Of a DNA stretch of 42,207 nt, positions 33,726 to 41,427 are shown one piece after another. The notes below the pieces were generated by a model. It was not told the DNA's origin. It searched no databases and worked only from the letters and a program-made list of their open reading frames with translations. The translations under genes were made by a program, and so were the position numbers. Where the stretch lies: positions 1 through 42,207 of the forward strand of contig VXMI01000216.1 of NCBI GenBank assembly GCA_009841165.1, written 5' to 3'. Source of the stretch: Gemmatimonadota bacterium. GTDB lineage: Bacteria > Gemmatimonadota > Gemmatimonadetes > Longimicrobiales > Gaopeijiaceae. Every line of letters begins with the position of its first letter. The first letter of the stretch is position 1.

Positions 33726-34814
33726 AAGCGACACTTTGTCTATCGCCTCAATCCGGTCCTGAACCGCCGGGTGCATGGGGCCCTTCTGCTTCAGAGGCGT
33801 CTTCTTCAGGGTCGCGAGCTTTTCGAGAGCCGAGGCGAGCCGCGCGCCCTCTCCGTCCAGGAGTTCGACCGCGAGACGGTCGGTTGCGTACTCGACGCGG
33901 CGCATCATCACGCCCAGGGCGACGAAGTACAGCGTGTTGGCGGTCGCCATCGCCATGACCGCGAACGCGTGGCGACCGGCCTCGTAGAGCGGGGCGATCA
34001 CGAGCATGGTACAGGCGGTCATCCCGACCGCCCACCCGATCCCGGAGAGTAGCAGACGCACGTGGTCCCTTCGCAGGAGGTGGGCGACCTCGTGCGCGAG
34101 CACCCCGCGCACCTCACTGCGCGACATCTCCTTCAGCAGTTCCTCGCCGACCAGCAGCCACGGCCTGCGGATGCCCCAAAGCACGAACGCGTTCACCAAG
34201 CCACCCTCGTGAATGCGCACTGCAATAGGTCGCTTACCGCGCCTGGTCATAACCTCGTCCACCCAGGCCTGCAGATCTCCGGAATCCGATGAGTCGGCCA
34301 GCCGCGGCAACCGGAGAAACGTCAGCCAGGGCACCACAAACGACTGGGCCACGAAGAAGAGGGCGTAGAACAGGCCCATCCCGACCCACAGGAGCCACGC
34401 GCCACGATCTTCCACAGCCTCGAAGAAGGCCATCGCCAAGCCTAACACCAGAGCGAAGGCGGCGACGAGAAGCACCGCCGTGCGCACACCCATCCGCCTG
34501 GTGGGCAGTTCAAGAGGGCGGCGGAGCGCCCAAAGGGCCACCACTGTGGCAAGCCACATTCCTCCCGCGACCAGTATCGCCAGCAGCGCGCCCATGAGCG
34601 CGCCGCCAATGAATGGAGGCAGACTCGCCAGGTCGGGTCCGTGTCGAAACTGCAATACGAACCCGATCCCGACGGGTCCGTAGACGGCGCCGTAGGCCGC
34701 CAGGACGACGCAGACCTCGGTCAGCCCTTTCGCCTCGCGGTCGGGACGCAGGGTGCGGATGAGTGCCAACGTGATGATCCCGACGGCCGCAACAATGGAA
34801 AAGGCAGGTAGCAT
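33717..34814 (-). CDS. M48-family membrane metallopeptidase
   Basis: A 365-residue integral membrane protease. About four N-terminal spans (FSIVAAVGIITLALIRTL, AAYGAVYGPVGIGFVLQF, GALLAILVAGGMWLATVVAL, AVLLVAAFALVLGLAMAFFE) and more around 150-170 precede the catalytic domain. The zinc motif is HEVAHLLRRDH (His241, Glu242, His245), followed by two more spans (LLSGIGWAVGMTACTMLVIA) and the third-ligand region RRVEYATDRLAVELL. Members such as HtpX digest misfolded membrane proteins. ATG 34814 is the start though no strong ribosome-binding site is visible. It lies upstream of the antitoxin on the same strand. Confidence 0.85.
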   Translation of the reverse strand: MLPAFSIVAAVGIITLALIRTLRPDREAKGLTEVCVVLAAYGAVYGPVGIGFVLQFRHGPDLASLPPFIGGALMGALLAILVAGGMWLATVVALWALRRPLELPTRRMGVRTAVLLVAAFALVLGLAMAFFEAVEDRGAWLLWVGMGLFYALFFVAQSFVVPWLTFLRLPRLADSSDSGDLQAWVDEVMTRRGKRPIAVRIHEGGLVNAFVLWGIRRPWLLVGEELLKEMSRSEVRGVLAHEVAHLLRRDHVRLLLSGIGWAVGMTACTMLVIAPLYEAGRHAFAVMAMATANTLYFVALGVMMRRVEYATDRLAVELLDGEGARLASALEKLATLKKTPLKQKGPMHPAVQDRIEAIDKVSLHS

Positions 34815-34886
34815 AAAGTCAACTGCACATCCGCGCTTGGAAAGAGCCTCGTTTCTCCCTCATTGCGGCGTCCCTTCGCGCGACTG

Positions 34887-34910
34887 TGAGTATATGCTCA
34901 TATGAGTATA
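34887..34910. promoter_or_regulatory. Repeats at the start of the decayed toxin-antitoxin locus
   Basis: TGAGTATA occurs at 34887-34894 and 34903-34910, around the perfect palindrome CTCATATGAG (34897-34906). The remnant antitoxin frame begins at ATG 34902 inside it. It is probably the old autoregulatory promoter/operator of the VapBC-like pair. Confidence 0.4.
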
Positions 34911-35057
34911 CTTTTGCCGTCGGTCAGGCCAACCACCACGCCCCGGAGCCCATCGATCCCATCATATCGCTTGCAGGTTCTCATCCCGCCCCGTCTGAAT
35001 GGGCCCACCGTCGACATCTGCGCGATGATCAGCGAGATCGAGGCGGAACGCTCGTGA
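34902..35057 (+). pseudogene. Remnant or small form of a VapB-like antitoxin
   Basis: A 51-codon frame starts at ATG 34902 and ends at TGA 35055-35057, which overlaps the toxin-like GTG at 35054 in GTGA form. Its C-terminus, PRLNGPTVDICAMISEIEAE, looks like the toxin-binding tail of a VapB-type antitoxin. The N-terminal 25 residues are Pro/Ser/Thr-rich and lack a DNA-binding fold, so an internal deletion has probably removed it. The frame itself is open, so a short peptide could still be made. Confidence 0.4.
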
Positions 35058-35201
35058 GGGTCTTCGTCGGTTCCAACATTCCGATGTCGGTACACGGTGC
35101 TGGGAAGGCCCGAACTGGCCGACCGGGGTGTGACGGCGATCGCGACGTTCGACCGCGGCTTCGACCGGATCGAGGGAATCGAGCGCGTGGAGTTGGCGTA
35201 G
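35054..35201 (+). pseudogene. Decayed PIN-domain toxin (VapC) with internal deletion and frameshift
   Basis: It begins at GTG 35054 with VRVFVGSNIPMSVHGAG, a PIN N-terminus in which the first catalytic Asp (normally VFVDSN) is Gly. After about 18 codons the frame changes to GRPELADRGVTAIATFDRGF then DRIEGIERVELA with TAG at 35199-35201, a typical PIN C-terminus that keeps the last Asp. About 80 central residues, including two catalytic acids, are missing. It cannot be an active nuclease. Confidence 0.65.
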
Positions 35202-35209
35202 TGTCCCCT

Positions 35210-35485
35210 TCATCGCCGATACACATCGCGGCGGTGACCGATAGTGGCGATGAGCACCGTGCGAGTGGCGTCCTCTACGGTATGGATGATGCGGTAGTCA
35301 CCGGTACGTATGCGCAACAGCCCGTCGGAACCCTGAAGTCTTGTCGCCTGGGGCGGGCGTGCGGTCGTGGCGAGCCCGTCGATGGCCCGCGCAATGCGGC
35401 GGCGGGCAGTCCGATCGACGATCTTCTTGAGTGCCCGTTCTGCTGCCGGCTTCAGGTAGACAGCGTATCGCCGGGCGTCGGTCAA
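35210..35485 (-). CDS. RelE/ParE-superfamily toxin
   Basis: A 91-residue basic protein: RYAVYLKPAAERALKKI, then ARRRIARAIDGLA and LRIRTGDYRIIHTVEDATRT, then VLIATIGHRRDVYRR, the full RelE fold pattern with the C-terminal HRRDVYRR active-site stretch. RelE toxins cut mRNA at the ribosome. The start is TTG 35485, which overlaps the antitoxin TGA by 4 nt (TTGA). The Phd-like gene precedes it. All visible key residues are present and the pair looks functional. Confidence 0.93.
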   Translation of the reverse strand: MTDARRYAVYLKPAAERALKKIVDRTARRRIARAIDGLATTARPPQATRLQGSDGLLRIRTGDYRIIHTVEDATRTVLIATIGHRRDVYRR

Positions 35486-35745
35486 ACCGCGGTGTCGTCC
35501 TGCAGGGCGAGTTCGGCTCTCACCTCGTCCCAGCGCCGCCGACCGGGTTCCCTCAGCGCCTCCCGGGCCGCCTCGAGGTCCATGCGATTCTCGAGCGCTT
35601 CGAGCAGCTTGAGGTCCTCCGGGCTGACGAGGGCGGCCACAGGCTTTCCGTACCGCTCAACCGCAATCCGTTCGCCATGATGGATCACGCGGTCGAGAAG
35701 GTCGGAGATCGTGGTTCGCAGTTTGGTGGCGGCGACATTGGCCAT
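35482..35745 (-). CDS. Phd/YefM-family antitoxin
   Basis: An 87-residue protein from ATG 35745 with GGGGAG five bases upstream. The N-terminus has the Phd/YefM DNA-binding fold (MANVAATKLRTTISDLLDRV followed by ERIAVERYGKPVAALVSPED), and the acidic C-terminus (WDEVRAELALQDDTAV) should bind the toxin. It overlaps the RelE gene by 4 nt. A longer frame back to 35781 adds 12 residues without a ribosome-binding site. Autoregulation through the palindrome at 35783-35794 is likely. Confidence 0.92.
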   Translation of the reverse strand: MANVAATKLRTTISDLLDRVIHHGERIAVERYGKPVAALVSPEDLKLLEALENRMDLEAAREALREPGRRRWDEVRAELALQDDTAV

Positions 35746-35782
35746 TGAAGCTCCCCTTCGTGCGAGGTGACGCGTGTCCATA

Positions 35783-35794
35783 GTTGTCTACAAC
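35783..35794. promoter_or_regulatory. Candidate operator of the Phd/RelE pair
   Basis: GTTGT-CT-ACAAC is a perfect inverted repeat 38-49 bp before the antitoxin ATG on the minus strand, with AT-rich TATATGTT next to it that could be a -10 element. YefM/Phd proteins bind short palindromes overlapping their own promoter. Confidence 0.5.
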
Positions 35795-35803
35795 ATATAC
35801 AAA

Positions 35804-35884
35804 ATGCCAAGTTCCGTAGCTAGCATCTTCGCCCTCGACCGCATCGAAGGGGTTCCCCGCGTGGAATTGGCGCAGCCCCAATGA
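35804..35884 (+). pseudogene. C-terminal scrap of a second PIN-domain toxin
   Basis: The frame SIFALDRIEGVPRVELAQPQ ends at TGA 35882-35884, overlapping the DinB-family ATG at 35881 (ATGA). The part DRIEG--RVELA matches the end of the decayed toxin at 35160-35198, and the DNA is similar too. Only the last ~20 residues survive. It suggests a second toxin gene, or a second copy of the same one, once preceded the DinB-family gene. Confidence 0.55.
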
Positions 35885-36447
35885 ACCGCACCCTCCTCCC
35901 CCTCTTTGAAGCCGAATTCGTGCGCTACAAGCTCCTGGGCGAGCGCGCCCTGCGGCAGGTGCGGCCCGAGGAACTGCACGCCCGCGCCGATGAAGGAAAC
36001 TCGGTCGCGATCATCGTGTGGCACGTTGCCGGCAACCTGGAGTCCAAGTTCACCGACCTGCTCACCACGGATGGCGAGAAGCCGTGGCGCAACCGCGACT
36101 CCGAATTCGAGGCACGGGAAGTATCCGCGGCCGAGGTCACCGAGAAGTGGGAACGCGGGTGGCGGGTGTTGTTCGGTGCGCTGGCCGATCTGACCGACGA
36201 CGATCTTGCCGCGCCGATCACCATCCGCGGCGTCCAGTTCCGGGTGGACGAGGCGCTGCTGCGGTCGCTGGCCCACCTCGCGTATCACGTGGGGCAGGTC
36301 GTCCTGCTGGCCAGGGCCTTCCGTGGGGACGACTGGGAGTACCTGAGCATTCCGCCGGGGGAGTCGGAGGCCTACAACGCGAACCCGGTGCTGGAGAAGT
36401 CGTCGCTGTACGCGGAGAACGTGGAACGGCTGGAGGACGAGAGGTAG
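35881..36447 (+). CDS. DinB-superfamily protein (DUF1572)
   Basis: A 188-residue predicted four-helix bundle starting at ATG 35881. Putative metal-ligand histidines lie in IVWHVAGNLESKFTDLLTT and SLAHLAYHVGQVVLLAR, with the PWRNRD stretch typical of DUF1572. Relatives bind a divalent metal, and some are thiol transferases (DinB/BST superfamily); the substrate here is not predictable. Its start overlaps the stop of the PIN remnant, so it was once downstream in a toxin operon. It appears intact. Confidence 0.85.
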   Translation: MNRTLLPLFEAEFVRYKLLGERALRQVRPEELHARADEGNSVAIIVWHVAGNLESKFTDLLTTDGEKPWRNRDSEFEAREVSAAEVTEKWERGWRVLFGALADLTDDDLAAPITIRGVQFRVDEALLRSLAHLAYHVGQVVLLARAFRGDDWEYLSIPPGESEAYNANPVLEKSSLYAENVERLEDER

Positions 36448-36618
36448 CCTGACCGCGGGTGCGATCGGGGCGGCGGATCAGCGCTTGCGTCCCGTACCGG
36501 GATCGGGTCAATTCCGCATCCCGGCGGCCCGTCATCCGGTCGTCGCGCGGCGATCCGAGGCCATGTGATCGTCTCGGCAGCAAAGTCCACGTCATCAACA
36601 TCCGGCAGGCGCACAAGC

Positions 36619-37953
36619 ATGAGAACCCCGACGACCGTCACCCTGGCCGTGGCCCTCGTGGCCCCCGCCGCCCTCTCCCCAACCAACCCCGTCGCCGCGC
36701 AGGAAATGATGCACACCGGCATGTACGACGGCCCCACGGTCCTGCGCGCCGCGCGCATGCTCGACGTCGAGACCGGCCAGATGCACACGGACGCGGTGCT
36801 CGTTGTCGAGGACGGCGTGATCACGGCGGTGAATCCCGAGACCGTGCCCCACTCGATGCACGACATGGACCTGGGCGACGTGACCCTGCTCCCCGGCTTC
36901 ATCGACGCGCATACGCACCTCGCCGGGCAGATCAGCGCGACTTCATTCACCGACGCGGTGACGCGGACCGAGGCATACGGCGCCTACAACGCGGTCCTGT
37001 ATGGCGGGCGCACGGTGCGCGCGGGCTTCACCACGGTGCGCGACTACGGGGGCGACGTCACGGTCGAGCTGGGGCATGCGGTCGAGCGCGGCGACATCGT
37101 CGGGCCGCGGGTCGTGCCTTCGCGGAACGCGCTGGGCATTACGGGCGGTCACTGCGACGTGACGGGGTTTGCGCCCGGCGTGCGTGAGGGTGGGATTGAG
37201 GAGGGCGTCGCGGACGGGCCCTGGGAGGTCGTCGAGGCGGTCCGCTACCAGATCAAGCACGGGGCGAAGGTGATCAAGACGTGCGCGACGGCGGGCGTGC
37301 TGTCCATGGAGGGACCGGTCGGCGCGCAGCAGTACACGCTGGAAGAGATGACGGCCATGGTCGAGGAGGCGGCGCGGCACGGGATCAAGGTCGCCGCCCA
37401 CGCGCACGGTCCGGAGGGGATCATGGCGGCGGTGCAGGCCGGGGTGGCGTCGATCGAGCACGGCTCGGTCCTCACCGACGAGATCATGGACCTGATGATC
37501 GAGAAGGGTACCTACCTCGTCCCGACCACGTTTCTCGCCGACCGGATCGACTTCGATGCGCTGCCGCCCCTGGTGCGCGGCAAGGCCGAGCAGATCCTGC
37601 CGGTCATGCGGGTCAGCCTGCAGCGCGCGATCGAGCGGGGCGTCCCAATAGCGTTCGGCACGGACGCGGGCGTGTACCCGCACGGCGAGAACGCGGGCGA
37701 ATTCGGGATCTACGTGCAGCTGGGGATGAGCGAGCTGGACGCGCTCCGCACCGCGACGATCCACGCCGCCGACCTGCTGGCCACACCCGACCGGGGCCGC
37801 CTGGCGGAGGGACTGCTCGCCGACATCATCGCCGTGCCCGGGAACCCGCTCGACGACATCGAGGTGACGAAGGACGTGCGGTTCGTGATGCAGGGCGGCC
37901 GCGTGATCAAGCACGTGATGGGCGGGCGCGACATGCACTCGATGGGACATTGA
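36619..37953 (+). CDS. Secreted metal-dependent amidohydrolase (imidazolonepropionase-like)
   Basis: A 444-residue protein starting at ATG 36619 with signal peptide (VTLAVALVAPAALSPTNPVA, cleavage near AAQ). It has the amidohydrolase core: GFIDAHTHLAG (His98, His100), candidate carbamylated Lys in HGAKVIKTCATAG, VAAHAHGPEGI and SIEHGSVLTDE for further His ligands, and FGTDAGVYPHGENAGEF with Asp349, ending GRLAEGLLADIIAVPGNPLD. This subgroup of M38-like amidohydrolases often has dipeptidase or lactonase activity; the substrate is uncertain. Its stop overlaps the acyl-CoA dehydrogenase start (TTGA), so it leads a four-gene operon, odd for a secreted enzyme followed by three cytosolic CoA enzymes. 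Confidence 0.9.
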   Translation: MRTPTTVTLAVALVAPAALSPTNPVAAQEMMHTGMYDGPTVLRAARMLDVETGQMHTDAVLVVEDGVITAVNPETVPHSMHDMDLGDVTLLPGFIDAHTHLAGQISATSFTDAVTRTEAYGAYNAVLYGGRTVRAGFTTVRDYGGDVTVELGHAVERGDIVGPRVVPSRNALGITGGHCDVTGFAPGVREGGIEEGVADGPWEVVEAVRYQIKHGAKVIKTCATAGVLSMEGPVGAQQYTLEEMTAMVEEAARHGIKVAAHAHGPEGIMAAVQAGVASIEHGSVLTDEIMDLMIEKGTYLVPTTFLADRIDFDALPPLVRGKAEQILPVMRVSLQRAIERGVPIAFGTDAGVYPHGENAGEFGIYVQLGMSELDALRTATIHAADLLATPDRGRLAEGLLADIIAVPGNPLDDIEVTKDVRFVMQGGRVIKHVMGGRDMHSMGH

Positions 37954-39101
37954 GCGACCCCCTTCAAGACCAGCTCAGGACCGCCGTCCGGGCGCTCTGC
38001 GCCGACTTCGGCAACGACTACTGGCAGGCCGCCGACGACGAGCGCGCCTACCCCCACGAATTCGTCGACGCGCTGACCGAGGCGGGCTACCTGGCGTGTC
38101 TGATCCCGGAAGAGTACGGGGGGATGGGCCTCGGAGTGCGGGAGGCGTGCGTGATCCTGGAGGAGATCAACCGGTCGGGCGCGAACTCGGGGGCCTGCCA
38201 CGCGCAGATGTACACGATGGGTACGCTGCTGCGGCACGGCTCCGAAGAGCAGAAGGAGCGCTGGCTGCCGGGGATCGCGGAGGGCGAACTGCGCCTGCAG
38301 GCCTTTGCGGTCACCGAGCCGGACGCCGGGTCCGACACCACGCGCATTCGCACCTTTGCCGAGCGCCGGGGCGATACGTACGTGGTCCGGGGGCAGAAGG
38401 TGTTCATCTCGCGCGTGCGCCAGTCCGACCTGATGGTTCTGCTGGCGCGCACCACGCCGCTCTCGGAGGTCGAGAAACGCACCGGCGGGCTCTCCGCGTT
38501 CCTCGTCGACCTGCGCGATGCCGGCGACCGGGTGCGCGTCGGACCCATCGATACGATGATCAACCACGAGAGCTGCGAGGTCTTCTTCGACGGGCTCGAG
38601 GTCCCCGCAGCAAACCGGATTGGCGAGGAGGGCCGCGGCTTCCGCTACATCATGTCCGGGATGAACGCCGAGCGCATCCTGCTCGCTTCCGAGTCCATCG
38701 GCGACGGCAAGTACTTCATCGACCGCTCATCCGACTATGCGAGCGCCCGAAAAGTCTTCGGCCGGGCGATCGGCGAGAACCAGGGCGTCCAGTTCCCGAT
38801 CGCCGACGCCTACATGGACGTGCGCGCCGCCGCCGCGGTCCGCGACGAGGCCGCCCGCGAGTACGACGCCGGCGAGACCCGCGGCCACGGCCCCAACATG
38901 GCGAAGTACCTGGCGTCGCGAGCGGCCTGGAAGGCGGCCAACGTGGCCATGGACACCTTCGGCGGCTGGGGAATGGCGTCGGAGTACGGGATCGAACGCA
39001 AGTTCCGCGAGGCGCGGTTATACATGGTCGCGCCGGTGGCCAACAACCTGGTGCTCAGCCATGTGGCGACGCATGTACTCGGCATGCCGAGGTCGTTCTG
39101 A
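37950..39101 (+). CDS. Acyl-CoA dehydrogenase
   Basis: A 383-residue FAD enzyme that introduces an alpha,beta double bond in an acyl-CoA. Typical motifs: LIPEEYGGMGLGVREACVIL, AFAVTEPDAGSDTTRIRT, GQKVFISRVRQSDLMVLLAR, and ASARKVFGRAIGENQGVQFP. TTG 37950 is the start because it overlaps the amidohydrolase TGA by 4 nt; a longer frame upstream runs through the amidohydrolase in the wrong phase. The usual catalytic Glu near the C-terminus (EGT motif) is replaced by YMVAPVANN. Glu241 in GMNAERILLAS lies where isovaleryl- and long-chain acyl-CoA dehydrogenases keep their base, so a branched-chain type substrate is plausible. Confidence 0.92.
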   Translation: MSDPLQDQLRTAVRALCADFGNDYWQAADDERAYPHEFVDALTEAGYLACLIPEEYGGMGLGVREACVILEEINRSGANSGACHAQMYTMGTLLRHGSEEQKERWLPGIAEGELRLQAFAVTEPDAGSDTTRIRTFAERRGDTYVVRGQKVFISRVRQSDLMVLLARTTPLSEVEKRTGGLSAFLVDLRDAGDRVRVGPIDTMINHESCEVFFDGLEVPAANRIGEEGRGFRYIMSGMNAERILLASESIGDGKYFIDRSSDYASARKVFGRAIGENQGVQFPIADAYMDVRAAAAVRDEAAREYDAGETRGHGPNMAKYLASRAAWKAANVAMDTFGGWGMASEYGIERKFREARLYMVAPVANNLVLSHVATHVLGMPRSF

Positions 39102-39937
39102 TGGCTGAGCCGTTCCCGGCCTGCCGCTCGATCCTGTTCGTGCCGGGCGACCGTCCGGACAGGTACGAGAAGGCACTGGCCGCCGGGGCCGACGCCGTCT
39201 GCATCGACCTGGAGGACGCCGTCGCACCTGGCCGCAAGCCCGGGGCCCGGGCGTCGGTGACGCGCTTCCTCGCCAATCGGCCGCGTCCGTCCGCCGTTGC
39301 CGTGATCGTGCGCCTGAACGACCCGGATACCGATGAGGGCGAGCGGGACGCCGGCGCACTGCGCGATCAGCCGCCCGACGCCGTCATGATTCCCAAGGTG
39401 ACCACGGCGGAAGGCGTCCGCCGGGCGTCCCGGCTGGTGGGCGCGGCCATGCCGTTGCTCCCGATCATCGAGACGGCGCGCGGGCTCGAGAACGCCGCGC
39501 GGATCGGCGCGTCGTCGCCGGCCGTCGCCGCACTGCTCTTCGGCGGCTTCGATCTTTCCGTCGAGCTCGGCGCCGAACCCGATTGGGAGTCTCTTCTGTA
39601 CGCGCGCTCCCGGGTCGTGCACGCGGCGGCCGTCAGCGGGCTCGAGGCCATCGACATGCCCTCCCGCGACCTGCGCAGGACGGCCGGACTGCGGGCCGAA
39701 GCCGAAAACGCGCGCCGGCTGGGCTACTCCGGCAAGGTGGCGATCCATCCGGCGCAGATCGAGGTCATTCACGAGGTGTTTACCCCGTCGGCGGAAGAGG
39801 TGGAGCGGGCCCGCAGGATCGTCGAGGCGGACCGGGCCGCGGGCGGAGGCGCCGTTGCGCTGGATGGCAGGATGGTGGACCGCCCGGTCGTGGAAGCGGC
39901 GCGCCGGGTGCTGGCGCGCAAGGGAACGGGGCCGTGA
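39101..39937 (+). CDS. HpcH/HpaI-CitE family CoA-ester lyase
   Basis: A 278-residue TIM-barrel lyase related to citrate lyase beta, malyl-CoA and citramalyl-CoA lyases. Motifs: CRSILFVPGDRPDRYEKALA (CoA/substrate Arg), CIDLEDAVAPGRKPGAR, DAVMIPKVTTAEGV, PIIETARGLENAARI (metal Glu), LLFGGFDLSVELGAE (metal Asp) and KVAIHPAQIEVI. ATG 39101 shares one base with the dehydrogenase stop (TGATG). With the MaoC-like hydratase next to it, it resembles the hydratase/lyase pairs of mesaconate, itaconate or citramalate breakdown, in which the lyase splits citramalyl-CoA to acetyl-CoA and pyruvate. That substrate is an inference. Confidence 0.9.
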   Translation: MAEPFPACRSILFVPGDRPDRYEKALAAGADAVCIDLEDAVAPGRKPGARASVTRFLANRPRPSAVAVIVRLNDPDTDEGERDAGALRDQPPDAVMIPKVTTAEGVRRASRLVGAAMPLLPIIETARGLENAARIGASSPAVAALLFGGFDLSVELGAEPDWESLLYARSRVVHAAAVSGLEAIDMPSRDLRRTAGLRAEAENARRLGYSGKVAIHPAQIEVIHEVFTPSAEEVERARRIVEADRAAGGGAVALDGRMVDRPVVEAARRVLARKGTGP

Positions 39938-40767
39938 CGACGACGCGGAACCCGCAGGCGCACCGCACGAGAACCCGCACGGACATCGTGGCTCCCTGGC
40001 CCTCGCAGGCCATGCTCGGACTCCTCGACAGAGACCCCCGCACGCTCGCCGAGGGGGATCCGCTTCCGCTCGGATGGCACTGGCTCCATTTCAGGGAACC
40101 GGTGCGCGCGTCCAGCCTCGCTCCCGACGGACACGAGGAGCGCGGTGAGTTCATGCCCGCAGTGGATCTGCCGCGGCGCATGTGGGCGGGCGGGGAGCTG
40201 CGCGCGATCCGGCCGGTCGTGATCGGCGAGCCCGCCAGGCTGAAGTCAGAGGTGCTGCGGGTGACGGAGAAGGTGGGGAAGAGCGGCCGGCTCGTCTTCG
40301 TCAGCGTGGGCCAGACGGTGGTGCAGGCCGGCCGGCCCTGTGTGGAAGAGGAGCAGGTGATCGTCTACCGGGAGGCGGAGCGGCGCCCCGCTGCGGCCAC
40401 CGCGCGGCCCGAGCCACCGGAGCGGCCCGAGGCCCCCGTCGCCGACTGGACCGAGACCTTTCTCCCCACCCCCGTCACGCTGTTCCAGTTCTCGGCGCTG
40501 ACCTACAACGGGCACCGGATTCACTACGATCAGCCGTACGTGACGGGTCGGGAGGGCTACGCGGGCCTGCTCGTTCACGGACCGCTCACCGCGCTGCTGC
40601 TCCTGGACGCCGCCGGGCGCCACTCGGCGGATCCGGTTTCGCGGTTTCGCTACCGCGCGCTGGCGCCGCTCTTCGTGGACGAGCCGATCACGCTTGTGGG
40701 GACCGGGCGGACCGTCGAGGCGCTGGGGCCCGCGGGATCGGTGGCGATGCGCGGCCGGGTCGGCTGA
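39934..40767 (+). CDS. MaoC-like hydratase (mesaconyl-/itaconyl-CoA hydratase type)
   Basis: A 277-residue double hot-dog protein from GTG 39934, which overlaps the lyase stop as GTGA. The N-terminal half (ALGLLDR-type start, PLGWHWLHFREP, MPAVDLPRRMWAGGELRAIR) is the FAS1-like dehydratase region. The C-terminal half carries the hydratase-2 site FSALTYNGHRIHYDQPYVTG then LLVHGPLTALLLL. This two-part form is seen in mesaconyl-C4-CoA hydratase and itaconyl-CoA hydratase. It probably adds water to the product of the dehydrogenase or a related enoyl-CoA before lyase cleavage. No CoA-transferase gene is seen in the operon. Confidence 0.88.
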   Translation: MTTTRNPQAHRTRTRTDIVAPWPSQAMLGLLDRDPRTLAEGDPLPLGWHWLHFREPVRASSLAPDGHEERGEFMPAVDLPRRMWAGGELRAIRPVVIGEPARLKSEVLRVTEKVGKSGRLVFVSVGQTVVQAGRPCVEEEQVIVYREAERRPAAATARPEPPERPEAPVADWTETFLPTPVTLFQFSALTYNGHRIHYDQPYVTGREGYAGLLVHGPLTALLLLDAAGRHSADPVSRFRYRALAPLFVDEPITLVGTGRTVEALGPAGSVAMRGRVG

Positions 40768-40782
40768 CGGGCACGACTCCGG

Positions 40783-41334
40783 TCACAGGATGTCGGCGGA
40801 AGCCCCTACCTGAATGATCCTGGGCCGGTCCACGCCCGCGACCCCCACGTACTGGTACACCTTGCCGTCGAGTTCACGGGCGGCGGGATCCTGGATGACG
40901 ACGGTTTCCCTGCCCCTCAGGAGCGCCGCGAACGGAGCCGCCTGCGAGGTCGCATCGGGATCAGTCGGAAACTCGAAATCCATCTCCGCCGAGCCGAGAA
41001 CCACGCGGCCGTGCTCATCCGTGATCCAGAACTCCGATATCCCCGACCTGCGCACGATAGCGGCCAGCACGCTTTCGATTTCGTCCGGGCGCAGTTTGGC
41101 CTTCATGGCGGCATCGAGGTAGTGCGCAGCCGTCATGGCGGCGGCCACCATCATCTTTTCCCGCTTGTTACGCCCCTTGTTAACCGTCGTCATCAGGGTC
41201 ACGATGCCTGCCGCCCCCGTCGTAGGTGAATTGCCGATGAAAACTCCGGCCCACGTCGCATTTTCGCCTGTGAGCCGTCGCGCCGCAAGCGGGCCCGGAT
41301 CGGGAATCCGCGTGACGGTCACGCCGATCTGCAC
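40783..41334 (-). CDS. Cache/PAS-like sensor-domain protein of unknown function
   Basis: A frame of up to 183 residues, convergent with the MaoC-like gene (15 bp apart). The C-terminal ~110 residues (LRPDEIESVLAAIVRRSGIS, EFWITDEHGRVVLGSAEMDF, then DPAARELDGKVYQYVGVAGV and DRPRIIQVG) look like a single cache or PAS-like ligand-binding module with a helical lead-in (MMVAAAMTAAHYLDAAMKAK). No kinase, cyclase or chemotaxis output domain is attached. The start is unclear: ATG 41193 gives about 136 residues and is more likely than the first possible codon at 41334. Confidence 0.6.
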   Translation of the reverse strand: MQIGVTVTRIPDPGPLAARRLTGENATWAGVFIGNSPTTGAAGIVTLMTTVNKGRNKREKMMVAAAMTAAHYLDAAMKAKLRPDEIESVLAAIVRRSGISEFWITDEHGRVVLGSAEMDFEFPTDPDATSQAAPFAALLRGRETVVIQDPAARELDGKVYQYVGVAGVDRPRIIQVGASADIL

Positions 41335-41427
41335 ATCACTTTCTGTCGGCGGTTCCCGCCTCTACTCATTGGTAGTCCATTCATAACGGGAAATCGCTCC
41401 GCAAACCTCCCACGAAAGTGAAAGCGA

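Noticed and set aside
36372..36950. Minus-strand open frame across the start of the amidohydrolase gene
   Set aside because: It crosses the signal peptide and start region of a clear plus-strand gene and has no recognisable product.
37281..37949. Upstream extension of the acyl-CoA dehydrogenase frame
   Set aside because: It lies wholly inside the amidohydrolase gene in another phase and is Arg/Gly-rich; TTG 37950 overlaps the stop and begins the real protein.
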